From contig NZ_PGLR01000008.1 of the NCBI RefSeq assembly GCF_002803095.1, forward strand, positions 1 to 64,000: a DNA stretch of 64,000 nt, given 5' to 3'. The notes beneath the pieces are model-generated. The model was not told the origin of the DNA and ran no database searches. It saw only the letters and a program-made list of their open reading frames with translations. Source of the DNA: Pseudomonas sp. ZH-FAD (GTDB lineage Bacteria > Pseudomonadota > Gammaproteobacteria > Pseudomonadales > Pseudomonadaceae). Made by a program: the position numbers and the translations under genes. Below are positions 17,700-29,418 of this stretch, in pieces (within the stretch, counting starts at the first letter, position 1; the number at the start of each line of letters is the position of its first letter).

Positions 17700-19406
17700 A
17701 TGACCCAGGAATTCGACTACATCATCATCGGCGCCGGTTCGGCCGGTAACGTCCTGGCCACCCGGCTGACCGAAGACGCCGACGTCAGCGTGCTGCTGCT
17801 GGAAGCCGGCGGCCCCGACTACCGCCTCGACTTTCGTACTCAGATGCCCGCCGCCCTGGCCTTCCCGCTGCAGGGCCGGCGCTACAACTGGGCCTACGAG
17901 ACTGACCCCGAGCCGCACATGAACAACCGCCGCATGGAATGCGGGCGCGGCAAGGGCCTGGGCGGCTCATCCCTGATCAACGGCATGTGCTACATCCGCG
18001 GCAACGCCATGGACTTCGACAACTGGGCCACGGCCAAGGGCCTGGAAGACTGGACCTACCACGACTGCCTGCCGTACTTCCGCAAGGCGGAAAGCCGCGA
18101 CATCGGCCCCAACGATTACCACGGCGGCGACGGCCCGGTCAGCGTGACCACGCCCAAGGCCGGCAACAACCCGCTGTTCCACGCCATGGTCGAGGCCGGC
18201 GTGCAGGCCGGCTATCCGCGCACCGATGACCTCAACGGCTATCAGCAGGAAGGCTTCGGCCCGATGGACCGCACCGTGACCCCGGAAGGCCGCCGCGCCA
18301 GCACCGCGCGCGGCTATCTGGACCAGGCACGGGCGCGTCCCAACCTGACCATTGTCACCCACGCCACCACCGACCGCATCCTCTTCGATGGCAAGCGCGC
18401 CAGCGGTGTCAGCTACCTGATCGGCAACGCCAACGCTGCCACCGAAGCCCGTGCTCGCCGCGAAGTGCTGCTATGCGCCGGCGCCATCGCCTCGCCGCAG
18501 ATCCTCCAGCGCTCCGGCGTCGGCCCCGCCGCGCTGCTGCGCGAGCTGGACATCGCGCTGGTACACGAACTGCCTGGCGTCGGCCAGAACCTTCAGGATC
18601 ACCTGGAGATGTACCTGCAGTACGCCTGCACCCAGCCGGTGTCGCTGTACCCGGCACTCAAGCTGCTCAACCAGCCGGGTATCGGCGCGCAATGGCTGTT
18701 TGCAGGCAACGGCATCGGCGCCAGCAACCAGTTCGAGGCCGGCGGGTTCATCCGCACGCGTCCGGAGTTCGCCTGGCCCAACATCCAGTTCCACTTCCTG
18801 CCGGTGGCGATCAACTACAACGGCAGCAACGCGGTCAACGAGCATGGCTTCCAGGCTCACGTCGGCTCGATGCGCTCGCCCAGCCGCGGGCGCATCCAGC
18901 TCAAGTCGAAGGACCCGCGCCAGCACCCGAGCATCCTCTTCAACTACATGAGCGCCGATCAGGACTGGCAGGAATTCCGCGACGGCATACGCCTGACCCG
19001 CGAGATCATGGCGCAGCCGGCACTCGACCCTTACCGTGGGCGTGAAATCAGCCCTGGCGCGCATGTACAGAGCGACGCCGAGCTGGATGCCTTCATTCGC
19101 GAGCATGCGGAAACGGCTTTCCATCCGTCCTGCTCGTGCAAGATGGGCGAGGACGACATGGCGGTGGTCGATGGTCAGGGCCGTGTGCACGGCCTGCAGG
19201 GCTTGCGGGTGGTGGATGCGTCGATCATGCCGGAGATCATCACCGGCAACCTCAACGCCACTACCATCATGATCGCCGAGAAGATCGCGGATCGGATTCG
19301 CGGACGCCAGCCATTGCCGCGCAGCAATGCGCCCTATTTCGTCGCGGGCGAACGCCCGGTGCGTGGTACGCCGCTGCGCAGGCAGGAAGACAGGTTAGTC
19401 GGGTAA
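17700..19406 (+). CDS. betA: Choline dehydrogenase BetA
   Basis: A 568-residue GMC oxidoreductase that oxidises choline to betaine aldehyde at the membrane, passing electrons to the respiratory chain. The N-terminal FAD fingerprint [21 protein letters not shown] signature 1 ([21 protein letters not shown], residues about 81-101, read as two adjoining parts), GMC signature 2 ([16 protein letters not shown]) and C-terminal HPSCSCKMG with the catalytic-site segment [16 protein letters not shown] are present. GGAGGAG lies just before the ATG at 17700. Its last 12 bases overlap the 3' end of the convergent torT-like gene. Confidence 0.96.
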   Translation: MTQEFDYIIIGAGSAGNVLATRLTEDADVSVLLLEAGGPDYRLDFRTQMPAALAFPLQGRRYNWAYETDPEPHMNNRRMECGRGKGLGGSSLINGMCYIRGNAMDFDNWATAKGLEDWTYHDCLPYFRKAESRDIGPNDYHGGDGPVSVTTPKAGNNPLFHAMVEAGVQAGYPRTDDLNGYQQEGFGPMDRTVTPEGRRASTARGYLDQARARPNLTIVTHATTDRILFDGKRASGVSYLIGNANAATEARARREVLLCAGAIASPQILQRSGVGPAALLRELDIALVHELPGVGQNLQDHLEMYLQYACTQPVSLYPALKLLNQPGIGAQWLFAGNGIGASNQFEAGGFIRTRPEFAWPNIQFHFLPVAINYNGSNAVNEHGFQAHVGSMRSPSRGRIQLKSKDPRQHPSILFNYMSADQDWQEFRDGIRLTREIMAQPALDPYRGREISPGAHVQSDAELDAFIREHAETAFHPSCSCKMGEDDMAVVDGQGRVHGLQGLRVVDASIMPEIITGNLNATTIMIAEKIADRIRGRQPLPRSNAPYFVAGERPVRGTPLRRQEDRLVG

Positions 19407-20414
19407 TTCCTGGCGGATCATCCAGTGGCCCTCGGGCGGCATCAGCCGGCCGAGGTCGAAACGATCCAGTGAGTCGGCGTCGAGCATTTCGATCTGCGGG
19501 CTCACCAGCTGCGGCAGCTTTTCGCCCTGCAGGCCACGAACGGCCAGGTCCAGGGCGATGCGCGCCTGAATCACCGGTGAATCGGTGGGTGCGGCCAGTA
19601 CCTGCCCCTCGCGAATCTGCTCCAGCACCCGCTCGGTGGCATAGAACGACAACACCTGCGCTTCGGAACCGATATTGCGCACCAACTGCGCGGCGAAGGC
19701 CGCGGCCTCGGCATTGGCGATCAGGTAATCGAGACGTGGATGCTGCTTGAGCAGCTCTCGCGTCAGTTGCGCCTGCCTACTGCGATCCACTGGGGCATAA
19801 CCACCATGGGCAAGGGTCACCCTGGTTCCAGGCAAGGCATCACGCAGACCGCGCTCGGCATCCTGCACCCAGCCAGCATCGGCCGGGCCGGGTAGCCAGC
19901 CGACCTGAATCGGCCGTCCTTCACTGATACGCACCAGATACTTGAGCGTGGCACGCGTCATGTCGGCGAAATCGACCCGCGAATGCGCGCTGAGCCCCGG
20001 GCATTCCAGGCGATTGACCAGATCGATGACCGGCCGACCGGCCTTGATCTGCACTTCTGCTGCGCTGCACAGGTCATAGGTGTTGATACTGGCCACGACA
20101 AAGGCATCGGCGCCCTCGGCTACACAATGCTCGAACTGCTCAACTTGCACCTCGGCATACTCGTAGCCACCGGCTTCGTAGATGCCCAGGCGCACGCCAA
20201 GGCGTCTGGCTTCCTGATCCAGCCCCCAGGCCACGCCCCACCAGTAGCGGTCCTTGCCATGGGGTAGCAGCGCGCAGATACGCCAGGGCTGACTGGCCAC
20301 TGGCAAAGGCCGGTAATCCAGCATGCGGCCATCGGCACGTACCGGATAAGGGAACCACTCGGCCGCCAGCAGCGACTGGCAAGCCAGCGAAAGCCACAGA
20401 GTCAACCAGCGCAT
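19395..20414 (-). CDS. torT: TorT-like periplasmic TMAO-binding protein
   Basis: A 339-residue exported protein (signal peptide [19 protein letters not shown]) of the periplasmic binding fold. It aligns from memory with E. coli TorT along its length: [21 protein letters not shown] corresponds to WKLCALYPSLKDSYWLSLNYG, followed by EAGGY, VASINT, ELVN-like DLVNRLE and a VSPQIEML near the C-terminus. TorT binds trimethylamine N-oxide and signals to the sensor TorS. No torS, torR or torCAD lies nearby, so its partner is unknown. It sits tail-to-tail with betA. The link to methylated-amine metabolism is inferred from position. A sensor for another small ligand is possible. Confidence 0.8.
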   Translation of the reverse strand: MRWLTLWLSLACQSLLAAEWFPYPVRADGRMLDYRPLPVASQPWRICALLPHGKDRYWWGVAWGLDQEARRLGVRLGIYEAGGYEYAEVQVEQFEHCVAEGADAFVVASINTYDLCSAAEVQIKAGRPVIDLVNRLECPGLSAHSRVDFADMTRATLKYLVRISEGRPIQVGWLPGPADAGWVQDAERGLRDALPGTRVTLAHGGYAPVDRSRQAQLTRELLKQHPRLDYLIANAEAAAFAAQLVRNIGSEAQVLSFYATERVLEQIREGQVLAAPTDSPVIQARIALDLAVRGLQGEKLPQLVSPQIEMLDADSLDRFDLGRLMPPEGHWMIRQELPD

Positions 20415-20558
20415 GACACCGTCCTTAGCCCTTGCGGGGCGATGTGCCAGTACCCCCAGCGTAGCACCACCTCAGACACCTGCTTGCACGTTGGCAACCT
20501 GCAGTTGCCCGGGCTCGGTCGGCGGCCTAGAGTGGAGCGCACAGACCATGAGAACAGC

Positions 20559-21980
20559 ATGACCAACCCCACCCTGCTCGACCCCAGAACCGCCCGCCTG
20601 CTGCCCTGGATAGTCGCCATCGCGTTCTTCATGCAGACGCTGGATGGCACCATCCTCAACACCGCATTACCGGCCATGGCCGCCGACCTCGGCGAAAATC
20701 CATTACGCATGCAGTCGGTGGTGATCGCCTACATGCTTACCGTGGCCCTGCTGATCCCGGCCTCGGGCTGGGTCGCCGACCGCTTCGGTACGCGGCGCAT
20801 CTTCTTCGGCGCCATCGCCCTGTTCAGCCTCGGCTCGCTGCTCTGTGCGCTGTCGGAGTCGCTGAGCATGCTGATCGGCGCACGGGTCATCCAGGGCCTG
20901 GGCGGCGCGCTGATGATGCCGGTCGGGCGCCTGGTGGTGCTGCGCGCCTATCCGCGCTCGGAACTGGTGCGGATCATGAGCTTCATCACCCTGCCCGGCC
21001 TGCTCGGCCCGCTGATCGGCCCGAGCCTCGGTGGCTGGTTGGTGGAAGTGGCCAGCTGGCACTGGATCTTCCTGATCAACCTGCCGGTGGGGCTGCTCGG
21101 CTGCTGGGCGGCACTGCGCCATATGCCCGACCTGCGCGGCCCTGAGCGCAGCCGCTTCGATACCGTCGGCTTTCTGCTGTTCGGCGCCGCCATGCTGCTG
21201 ATCACCGTAGCCCTGGAGGGGCTCGGCGAACTGCATCTGCCGACCATGCGCGTGGTGCTGCTGTTGCTCGGCGGCATGGCCTGCCTGGCCGCCTACTGGC
21301 TGCGCGCCGGGCGCATCGAACAGCCATTGTTCGCACCCAAGCTGTTCCACACCCGCAGTTTCGCCGTGGGCATCATCGGTAACCTGTTCGCCCGCCTCGG
21401 CAGCGGCGCGCTACCTTTCCTCACGCCGCTGCTGCTGCAACTGGCGATGGGCTATTCGCCAGCCCAGGCCGGCATGAGCCTGATTCCGCTGGCACTGGCG
21501 GCCATGGCAGCCAAACCCCTGGCCAGGCCGCTGATCGAGCGCCTCGGCTACCGCAACATCCTTACCAGCAACACCCTGCTGCTCGGCGCCCTGATCGCCA
21601 GCCTGGCCCTGGTCGACGCACAAACCTCGACCTTGCAGCTGATCATCCAGCTGAGCCTGATCGGTGCCTGCAACTCGCTGCAGTTCACCGCGATGAACAC
21701 GGTAACGCTGATCGACCTGGACAACCGCGACGCCAGCAGCGGCAACAGCCTCCTGTCGGTGGTGGTACAGCTGGCGATGGGCCTTGGCGTTGCATCGGCC
21801 GCGGCGCTGCTCAGCGGTTTCAGCCGCGAGCTGGGCGACAACGGCCATGTGCTGGCGGCGTTCCAGGCGACCTACCTGTGCGTTGGCCTGCTGTCGATGC
21901 TGGCAGCGGCGATCTTCCTGCAACTGGACACGAAAGATGGCCGTAGCGGGCGCAATATCGAGGTTTCAGCGGACGAATGA
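20559..21980 (+). CDS. mdtD: MFS drug/proton antiporter, DHA2 (MdtD-like)
   Basis: A 473-residue inner-membrane transporter of the 14-helix DHA2 family. Motif A-like VADRFGTRRIFFGAI and motif C-like LPGLLGPLIGPSLGGW are visible, as is the early FMQTLDGTILNTALPAMA helix. It is the closest in pattern to MdtD-type transporters. The ATG at 20559 is used; the frame upstream of it lies in the divergent promoter region shared with torT. The substrate is unknown; the gene is not next to mdtABC here. Confidence 0.82.
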   Translation: MTNPTLLDPRTARLLPWIVAIAFFMQTLDGTILNTALPAMAADLGENPLRMQSVVIAYMLTVALLIPASGWVADRFGTRRIFFGAIALFSLGSLLCALSESLSMLIGARVIQGLGGALMMPVGRLVVLRAYPRSELVRIMSFITLPGLLGPLIGPSLGGWLVEVASWHWIFLINLPVGLLGCWAALRHMPDLRGPERSRFDTVGFLLFGAAMLLITVALEGLGELHLPTMRVVLLLLGGMACLAAYWLRAGRIEQPLFAPKLFHTRSFAVGIIGNLFARLGSGALPFLTPLLLQLAMGYSPAQAGMSLIPLALAAMAAKPLARPLIERLGYRNILTSNTLLLGALIASLALVDAQTSTLQLIIQLSLIGACNSLQFTAMNTVTLIDLDNRDASSGNSLLSVVVQLAMGLGVASAAALLSGFSRELGDNGHVLAAFQATYLCVGLLSMLAAAIFLQLDTKDGRSGRNIEVSADE

Positions 21981-22029
21981 GCGGGCCTGCTACACTGCCG
22001 GCCTGTTTCTTCACCCCCGAGCTCTTGCC

Positions 22030-23406
<1,377 letters not shown>

Positions 23407-23447
23407 GGCTGATATAAAGAATCAAACGGCCTGGGCCGGAGTCACCC

Positions 23448-24683
23448 ATGCGCAATATTCTGGTCATTGAAGACAGCCCACTGGTACTGAAGATCCTCGA
23501 GCATCTGTTCCGTCAGGAAACCGATCTGGAACCGATCTTCTGTGCCTCACTGGCAGAAGCGGAAGTCATGCTGGAGACCTCTGCGGCGCTGTTCTTCGCC
23601 GCCATCGTCGACCTGCACCTGCCGGACGCGCCGGACGGCGAAAGCGTCGATCTGGTGATGCGCTACCACCTGCCGTGCATCGTGCTCAGCGGCAGCTACA
23701 ACGAACAGCGCCGCGACGAATTACTGATGAAAGGCGTGGTCGATTACGTACTCAAGGAGAGCCAGCACTCCTACGAGTACGCCTTCCGCCTGCTGCACCG
23801 GCTCGACCACAACAGCCATATCAAGATTCTCATCGCCGACGACTCTGCGGCGCAGCGTCACTACATTCGCCATATCCTCGAGCCGCACCACTACCAGATC
23901 ATCGAGGCCAGCGACGGCAAGGAGACCCTGCGCCAGCTCAATGAGCATCCAGATATCGACCTGCTGGTGCTCGACCATGCCATGCCCGGCGTCAGCGGTT
24001 TCGAGCTGGTCAAGCTGCTGCGTCAGAAACTGCGCCTCAATGACCTGATCATCATCGGCGTGTCCGCCGACCCCAAGGGCTCGCTCAGTGCGCAGTTCAT
24101 CAAGCACGGTGCCGACGACTTCCTGCGCAAACCCTTCTGCCCTGAAGAACTGAACTGCCGGGTAATGTCGACCTTGGAGCGACGCGACCTGTTGCGCGCA
24201 CTGAAGAAGGCCGCGCAGTTCGATGCCCTGACCGGCCTGAACAACCGCCGCGCTTTCTACGAACAAGGCATGCAAATACTGCAGAAGGCGCAACGGGAAA
24301 GTCGCGAGGTCAGCGTGGCGATGCTCGATCTCGACCACTTCAAACAGATCAACGATGGCTTCGGTCACGCCAGCGGCGACAGCGCCCTGGTGGTGTTCGC
24401 CCGGGCGATGAGCAATGCCTTCCCCGACATACTGCTGGGTCGCCTGGGCGGTGAGGAATTTGCCCTGCTGACCCTGCATGGCGCGGATCATGTGGCTCAG
24501 GCACTGGATAAACTGCGCCGGCAGTGCGCCGGCCTGCATTACGCCGTCGGTGCGCCCGCGCTATCGTTCAGCGCAGGCCTCTATCAGGGTGAACCCGAGG
24601 ACCTGGAAAGCCTGCTGCATGAAGCCGACATTCGCCTGTACCGGGCCAAGCAACAGGGCCGTGCCCGCACCGTACTGGCCTGA
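23448..24683 (+). CDS. REC-REC-GGDEF response regulator (diguanylate cyclase)
   Basis: A 411-residue cytoplasmic protein with two receiver domains (about residues 2-120 and 125-245) and a GGDEF domain (about 255-408). The second receiver has the acidic pocket and phospho-acceptor region LLVLDHAMPGVSGF and the Lys of FLRKPF. The first has IEDSPLV and a VDLHLPDAPDGES loop. The active-site motif is GGEEF, compatible with cyclic-di-GMP synthesis. The RxxD inhibitory site normally found five residues upstream is absent (PDILLGRLGGEEF). No kinase gene is adjacent. Confidence 0.88.
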   Translation: MRNILVIEDSPLVLKILEHLFRQETDLEPIFCASLAEAEVMLETSAALFFAAIVDLHLPDAPDGESVDLVMRYHLPCIVLSGSYNEQRRDELLMKGVVDYVLKESQHSYEYAFRLLHRLDHNSHIKILIADDSAAQRHYIRHILEPHHYQIIEASDGKETLRQLNEHPDIDLLVLDHAMPGVSGFELVKLLRQKLRLNDLIIIGVSADPKGSLSAQFIKHGADDFLRKPFCPEELNCRVMSTLERRDLLRALKKAAQFDALTGLNNRRAFYEQGMQILQKAQRESREVSVAMLDLDHFKQINDGFGHASGDSALVVFARAMSNAFPDILLGRLGGEEFALLTLHGADHVAQALDKLRRQCAGLHYAVGAPALSFSAGLYQGEPEDLESLLHEADIRLYRAKQQGRARTVLA

Positions 24684-25415
24684 TCAGGGGCTGTGGCGCT
24701 GCAGCGTCGCGGCATAACTGCCGTCGCCGCTCATGGCCTGAATCGCCGCATCGAAACGCCTGGCAATGTCGCGATGCTGGGCCAGACTGCGCCGCACCAG
24801 GATATGCAGGCCGTTCTCGCTCAAGGGCTGCGGCAGGAACTCCAGTTCATCGCGGATGGCACTCAGCTTGCGGCCAAGCAGGTGTCGCGCGACCAGCTCA
24901 TCCTCCAGCGCCAGCTGCACGCGCCCGGCATGCAGCATCCGCGCGGCGATTTCGAAACTGCCGACACCAACCTTGAGCAGCTGCGGATCGCTGTCGAATT
25001 CCCTGGAATAGGCATAGCCCCTGACCACCGCGATGTTGTGCGGGTAGAGATCGGCCAAGGTCTCGAACTGAATGTCGCTCCCTTTGCGCCGCATGAAGCG
25101 GATACGGTTGACCAGATAGGGCTGGGAGAAATAGCCGTACTCGGTGCGATCGGCGCTGTACCAGGCGTTGATCAGTACATCGTAATCGCCACGCTTGAGC
25201 CCCAGCACCGCGCGCTCCCAGGGCACCTCCACGTAGCTGGTGGTGTAGCCGGCACGGGCGAGCGCCTGCTCCACCAGATCACTGGCCAAACCTTTGCCGG
25301 GCAACCGTTGATCGTTGAACGGCGGCCAGGGGTCGGCCACCAGGCGCAACAGCTCGGCCGAGGCCAGTGCCGGCGACAGCATCAAGAGCAATAGCCAGGC
25401 ACGCACTGCGGGCAT
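24684..25415 (-). CDS. Family-3 periplasmic solute-binding protein
   Basis: A 243-residue exported protein (signal peptide MPAVRAWLLLLMLSPALASA-E) with the amino-acid-type SBP_bac_3 fold: LVADPWPPFN, GLASDLVEQALARAGY and ERAVLGLKRGDYDVLINAW. No permease or ATPase is nearby, so it may be a stand-alone sensor-type binding protein, as are many in Pseudomonas. Convergent with the GGDEF gene, whose stop it almost touches. The start at 25415 is preferred over one at 25469 because it places the signal peptide at the N-terminus. Confidence 0.8.
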   Translation of the reverse strand: MPAVRAWLLLLMLSPALASAELLRLVADPWPPFNDQRLPGKGLASDLVEQALARAGYTTSYVEVPWERAVLGLKRGDYDVLINAWYSADRTEYGYFSQPYLVNRIRFMRRKGSDIQFETLADLYPHNIAVVRGYAYSREFDSDPQLLKVGVGSFEIAARMLHAGRVQLALEDELVARHLLGRKLSAIRDELEFLPQPLSENGLHILVRRSLAQHRDIARRFDAAIQAMSGDGSYAATLQRHSP

Positions 25416-25621
25416 TGGTGGCGATCCATTCGTAATGATCAGTTCTAGTGATAGCAGGCACAACGCCACTCGTCACTGTTTCATATCTGAGACAGTCAGA
25501 CGGGCGTTACACGCTTGCCAGCCACACCGCGACAGAAGCGTCGGCCCAGAGCGGCTTCGGGTAAACTTCAGCGGTTTTCGCGCAGCGCTGGCTGCGTCAG
25601 CGATTCACCTGAGGACATTTC

Positions 25622-26806
25622 GTGTTGCAAACCGACGTACTGATCATCGGCGCAGGCGCCGCCGGCCTGATGTGCGCAGCCACCGCCGCAGCCCGTGGGC
25701 GCCGCGTGCTGGTGCTCGACCATGCCAACAAGGCCGGCAAGAAGATCCTCATGTCCGGTGGTGGGCGCTGCAACTTCACCAACCTGTACTGCGAGCCGAA
25801 CAACTTTCTTTCCGGCAACCCGCACTTCTGCAAGTCTGCCCTGGCGCGCTTCACCCAGTGGGATTTCATCGGCCTGGTGGCCAAGCACGGCGTGCCCTAC
25901 CACGAGAAGAAGCTTGGCCAGCTGTTCTGCGACAACAAGTCCAGCGACATCCTTGAACTGCTGCTGGCCGAATGTGCCGAGGCCGGGGCACAGATTCGCC
26001 TGGACACGGCAGTACACAGCATCGAAAAAACCGCAGGCGGCTTCCTGCTGCAAAGCGACCTCGGCGAAGTGGCCTGCCAGTCACTGGTGATCGCCACCGG
26101 CGGGCTGTCGATCCCGACCCTCGGCGCCACCGGCTTCGGCTATCAGGTGGCCAGGCAATTCGGTCACGAACTGCTGCCGACCCGCGCCGGGCTGGTGCCT
26201 TTCACCATCACCGACCCGCAGCTCAAGACGCTGTGCACGGAGCTTTCCGGCACCTCGGTGGAGGACTGCCGGGTGAGCTGCAATGGCCAGAGTTTCGTCG
26301 AGAACATCCTCTTCACCCACCGCGGCCTGTCCGGCCCGGCGATCCTGCAGATCTCCTCCTACTGGCAGCCGGGCGATACCGTGCATATCGACCTGCTGCC
26401 ACATATCGATCTGCCCGAATGGCTGGCTACCCAGCAGCGCGAACGTGGCAACAGCGAGCTGAAAACCCTGCTGGCCGAACTGTTCACCAAGAAGATGGCG
26501 ACCCTGCTGGTCGACAGCTGGTTCAGCAACAAGCCGCTCAAGCAGTACACGCCCGGCGAGCTCAAGACGATTGCCGAGCGCCTGTCCGACTGGCAATTGG
26601 TGCCGGCTGGCACAGAAGGCTACCGCACGGCGGAAGTAACCCTGGGCGGGGTGAATACCGATGAGGTGTCATCCAAGACCCTGGAGTCGCTCAAGGTACC
26701 GGGGTTGTATTTCATCGGCGAAGTGCTCGACGTCACCGGCCACCTGGGTGGCTTCAACTTCCAGTGGGCCTGGGCGTCGGGCTACGCCGCCGCGCAATAC
26801 GTCTGA
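25622..26806 (+). CDS. HI0933/YhiN-family flavoprotein
   Basis: A 394-residue FAD-dependent protein. The N-terminal dinucleotide-binding motif LIIGAGAAGLMCAATAAARG and the family signature KILMSGGGRCNFTN are present, followed by a long middle domain and a C-terminal VLDVTGHLGGFNFQWAWASG segment typical of the family. The biochemical role of the family is not established. The start is GTG at 25622 with GAGGA six bases before it. Confidence 0.88.
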   Translation: MLQTDVLIIGAGAAGLMCAATAAARGRRVLVLDHANKAGKKILMSGGGRCNFTNLYCEPNNFLSGNPHFCKSALARFTQWDFIGLVAKHGVPYHEKKLGQLFCDNKSSDILELLLAECAEAGAQIRLDTAVHSIEKTAGGFLLQSDLGEVACQSLVIATGGLSIPTLGATGFGYQVARQFGHELLPTRAGLVPFTITDPQLKTLCTELSGTSVEDCRVSCNGQSFVENILFTHRGLSGPAILQISSYWQPGDTVHIDLLPHIDLPEWLATQQRERGNSELKTLLAELFTKKMATLLVDSWFSNKPLKQYTPGELKTIAERLSDWQLVPAGTEGYRTAEVTLGGVNTDEVSSKTLESLKVPGLYFIGEVLDVTGHLGGFNFQWAWASGYAAAQYV

Positions 26807-26916
26807 GGCTGAGATATCGCGCCCCATTTGACGGTGCAGCGGGAACTGCCGACGCCGCGCAGACTCTGCTATGAACAGCAGATACAACGCTGCAATCACA
26901 GGGACGACGCCGCTTC

Positions 26917-28728
26917 ATGACTCTCGAACAAGGCCTGATTTTCGTCATTCTCGTTGCCAGCATGGGCTTGTTCATCTGGGGCCGCTGGCGCCATGACGTG
27001 GTAGCGCTGGGCGCGCTGTTGGCGTGCGTGATCGTTGGCCTGGTGCCCGAGCGCGAAGCCTTTGCAGGTTTCGGTCATCCGGCGGTGATCACCGTCGCCT
27101 GCGTACTGGTGCTCAGCCATGGTTTGCAGCGCACGGGGGCGGTCAGTCGGCTGGCCCAACGACTGCTGCCCAGCGGCGCTGGCGTGCTGCTTTCCATCGC
27201 CGCATTGACCGGCCTGGGCGCGCTGCTCTCGGCATTCATGAACAACGTCGGCGCCCTCGCCCTGCTGATGCCCATCGCCCTGCAGATTGCTGCACGCCTG
27301 GAGCTGTCGCCGGGGCGCGTGCTGATGCCGCTGGCCTTCGGCACCATCCTCGGCGGCATGACCACGCTGATCGGTACACCGCCGAACCTGATCGTCTCCA
27401 GTTTTCGCGCCCAGCATGGCAGCGGTCCCTTCGCCATGTTCGATTTCAGCCCGGTCGGTGTCGCCGTGGCACTGGCCGGCGTGCTGTTCATCACCCTGCT
27501 CGGCTGGCGTCTGGTTCCCAAGCGCGAAGTGGGTAACGCCGCCAGCTTCGACACCGGCCATTACCTGACCGAGGCGCGGGTCAAGGAAGGCGGCAAGGCC
27601 CAGGGCAAGACCCTGCGCGAAATCGAGCAGTTGCTCGAAGAGGCCGACGCCCAGGTGGTGGCCATGGTGCGTAACAAGCTGCGCCTGACTGCGCCCAACC
27701 CGCGGCGCGTTCTGCAGGCCGATGACGTACTGGTGATCGAGGCAGACCCGGAGGAACTGGGCGAAGTGCTCGGCCAACTGGACCTGTTGCTGGAGGCCGA
27801 GCGCGAAGCCAAGGAGGCCGAACAGAAAGAGGACAAGGAAGGTGAAACCGAGAAGAAAGCCAGCAATGACGAAGACCGCGCCATGCAGGAACTGCTGGTC
27901 AAGCCCGACTCGTCACTGATCGGTCGCTCTGCCAGCAGCACCCGTTTGCGCAGCCGCTATTCCATCAACCTGCTGGCTATCTCCAGGCAGAGCCATCGCT
28001 CGATCAAGCGCCTGCGCTCGACCCTGATCCAGAGCGGTGACGTGTTGCTGATGCAGGGCAGCGCCGAGGATATCGGCGAGTTCGCCAGCGACTATGACTG
28101 CGTGCCGTTGGCCGCACGCGCCATCAACATTCCCGATCCGCGGCAGGCCAATCTCGCGCTCGGCATCATGCTCCTGGCCATCGCTGCCGCCGCCTTCGGC
28201 CTGCTCTCGGCCGCGATTGCCTTCGCCAGCGGTGTGCTGGCCTACATGCTGCTGCGTCTGGTGCCGCTGCGCGCCGTCTACGAGTCCATCGACTGGCCGG
28301 TGATCGTGTTGCTCGGGGCTTTGATTCCGGTGGCCGGTGCGATGTCCGCCACAGGCGCAGCCGATCTGCTGGCACGCCTGCTGATGGAGAACCTGGCACA
28401 GGGCAACGCCATCATCACCCTGACCCTGTTGCTGGTGGTGACCATGACCCTGTCGGATTTCATGAACAACGCGGCGACTGCAGCAGTGATGTGCCCCATC
28501 GCGCTGAGCGCCGCCAGCCAGCTCGGCGTCAGCCCGGACTCGCTGCTGATGGCCGTGGCCATCGGCGCCTCCTGCTCGTTCCTCACGCCCATTGGCCACC
28601 AGAACAACACCCTGATCCTCAGCCCCGGTGGTTTCCGCTTTGGCGACTATTGGCGCCTGGGCCTGCCACTGGAAATCCTCGTGGTGCTGATCAGTGTGCC
28701 CATGCTGCTGTGGATCTGGCCGTTGTAA
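26917..28728 (+). CDS. SLC13-type permease with two RCK_C domains
   Basis: A 603-residue inner-membrane anion/cation symporter-like protein. Hydrophobic helices occupy about residues 1-195 and 405-603. Between them lie two TrkA_C/RCK_C regulatory domains (about 210-290 and 330-400) separated by a highly charged Glu/Lys segment at about 291-322. Family motifs FMNNVGALALLMPIAL, GGMTTLIGTPPNLIV and DFMNNAATAAVMCPIAL are repeated in the two halves, as in the SLC13/DASS fold. The substrate is unknown; sulfate or dicarboxylates are possible. Confidence 0.85.
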   Translation: MTLEQGLIFVILVASMGLFIWGRWRHDVVALGALLACVIVGLVPEREAFAGFGHPAVITVACVLVLSHGLQRTGAVSRLAQRLLPSGAGVLLSIAALTGLGALLSAFMNNVGALALLMPIALQIAARLELSPGRVLMPLAFGTILGGMTTLIGTPPNLIVSSFRAQHGSGPFAMFDFSPVGVAVALAGVLFITLLGWRLVPKREVGNAASFDTGHYLTEARVKEGGKAQGKTLREIEQLLEEADAQVVAMVRNKLRLTAPNPRRVLQADDVLVIEADPEELGEVLGQLDLLLEAEREAKEAEQKEDKEGETEKKASNDEDRAMQELLVKPDSSLIGRSASSTRLRSRYSINLLAISRQSHRSIKRLRSTLIQSGDVLLMQGSAEDIGEFASDYDCVPLAARAINIPDPRQANLALGIMLLAIAAAAFGLLSAAIAFASGVLAYMLLRLVPLRAVYESIDWPVIVLLGALIPVAGAMSATGAADLLARLLMENLAQGNAIITLTLLLVVTMTLSDFMNNAATAAVMCPIALSAASQLGVSPDSLLMAVAIGASCSFLTPIGHQNNTLILSPGGFRFGDYWRLGLPLEILVVLISVPMLLWIWPL

Positions 28729-28736
28729 TCCGTCAT

Positions 28737-29372
28737 TCAGGAGCTCGGGGTGATGCCGAGCACCACATCGAAGCGAGCGACCTGCTCGTCGCTCTGCCCG
28801 CTCACCGGCACGAAGGGCACGACCAGCAGTTCGCGCAAGCGTGGGTCGCGGATCGCGTTGAGCAGGCCATCGCGCTGATTGAGCGGCTCGCCGTGCACAT
28901 AACACTGCGTGGCGAAACGCGGCATGCCGGGCAGGGTCACCGCCAGATGGATATGCGGGGTGCGGCCGGGATAGGGCACCGGGCGGATGGTGCGAAAACG
29001 GTAGCGCCCATCGGCCGCCGTGGTGAAACGGCCATACCCCTGGAACCCGGGGTCGAGCCTCTGGCGGTCACCGCCGCGACTGTGCAGATAGATACCGTTG
29101 GCATCCACTTGCCAGATTTCCACCAGGGCCCCCGCCAGTGGCCGGCCGCCCGCATCGAGGATCGAGCCGTGCAGTTGCACGCGAATTCCGCGCGCCTCTG
29201 CGGCCTGACCGTCGACTCGCACCAGGTCGTTGTCGCGGTCCAGCGGCAGTTGGTCGGGGTAGAAGGGGCCTAGCGTCTGGCGCGGCGTCAGCAACCGCTC
29301 GGCCAGCGCCAGTGCCGGGCTGACCAGCAACGCGCCGCCAGCGGCGAAGAGGAGATGACGACGGCTGGACAT
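28737..29372 (-). CDS. Intradiol ring-cleavage dioxygenase-like protein
   Basis: A 211-residue protein of the catechol/protocatechuate 3,4-dioxygenase fold. The substrate-cap segment QTLGPFYPDQLPLDRDNDL and the core GRPLAGALVEIWQVDANGIY are clear. Candidate Fe ligands are the Tyr of GIYLHS, the Tyr of RPVPYPGR and the two His of TPHIHLAV. An N-terminal twin-arginine-like leader (SSRRHLLFAAGGALL) suggests export. The GGAGG site before ATG 29372 fixes the start. No other aromatic catabolic gene lies nearby, so the substrate is unknown. Confidence 0.85.
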   Translation of the reverse strand: MSSRRHLLFAAGGALLVSPALALAERLLTPRQTLGPFYPDQLPLDRDNDLVRVDGQAAEARGIRVQLHGSILDAGGRPLAGALVEIWQVDANGIYLHSRGGDRQRLDPGFQGYGRFTTAADGRYRFRTIRPVPYPGRTPHIHLAVTLPGMPRFATQCYVHGEPLNQRDGLLNAIRDPRLRELLVVPFVPVSGQSDEQVARFDVVLGITPSS

Positions 29373-29418
29373 GGTCTTTTTCCTCCGTAGCGCGCGACCC
29401 AGGCGGCCCCGCGACACG

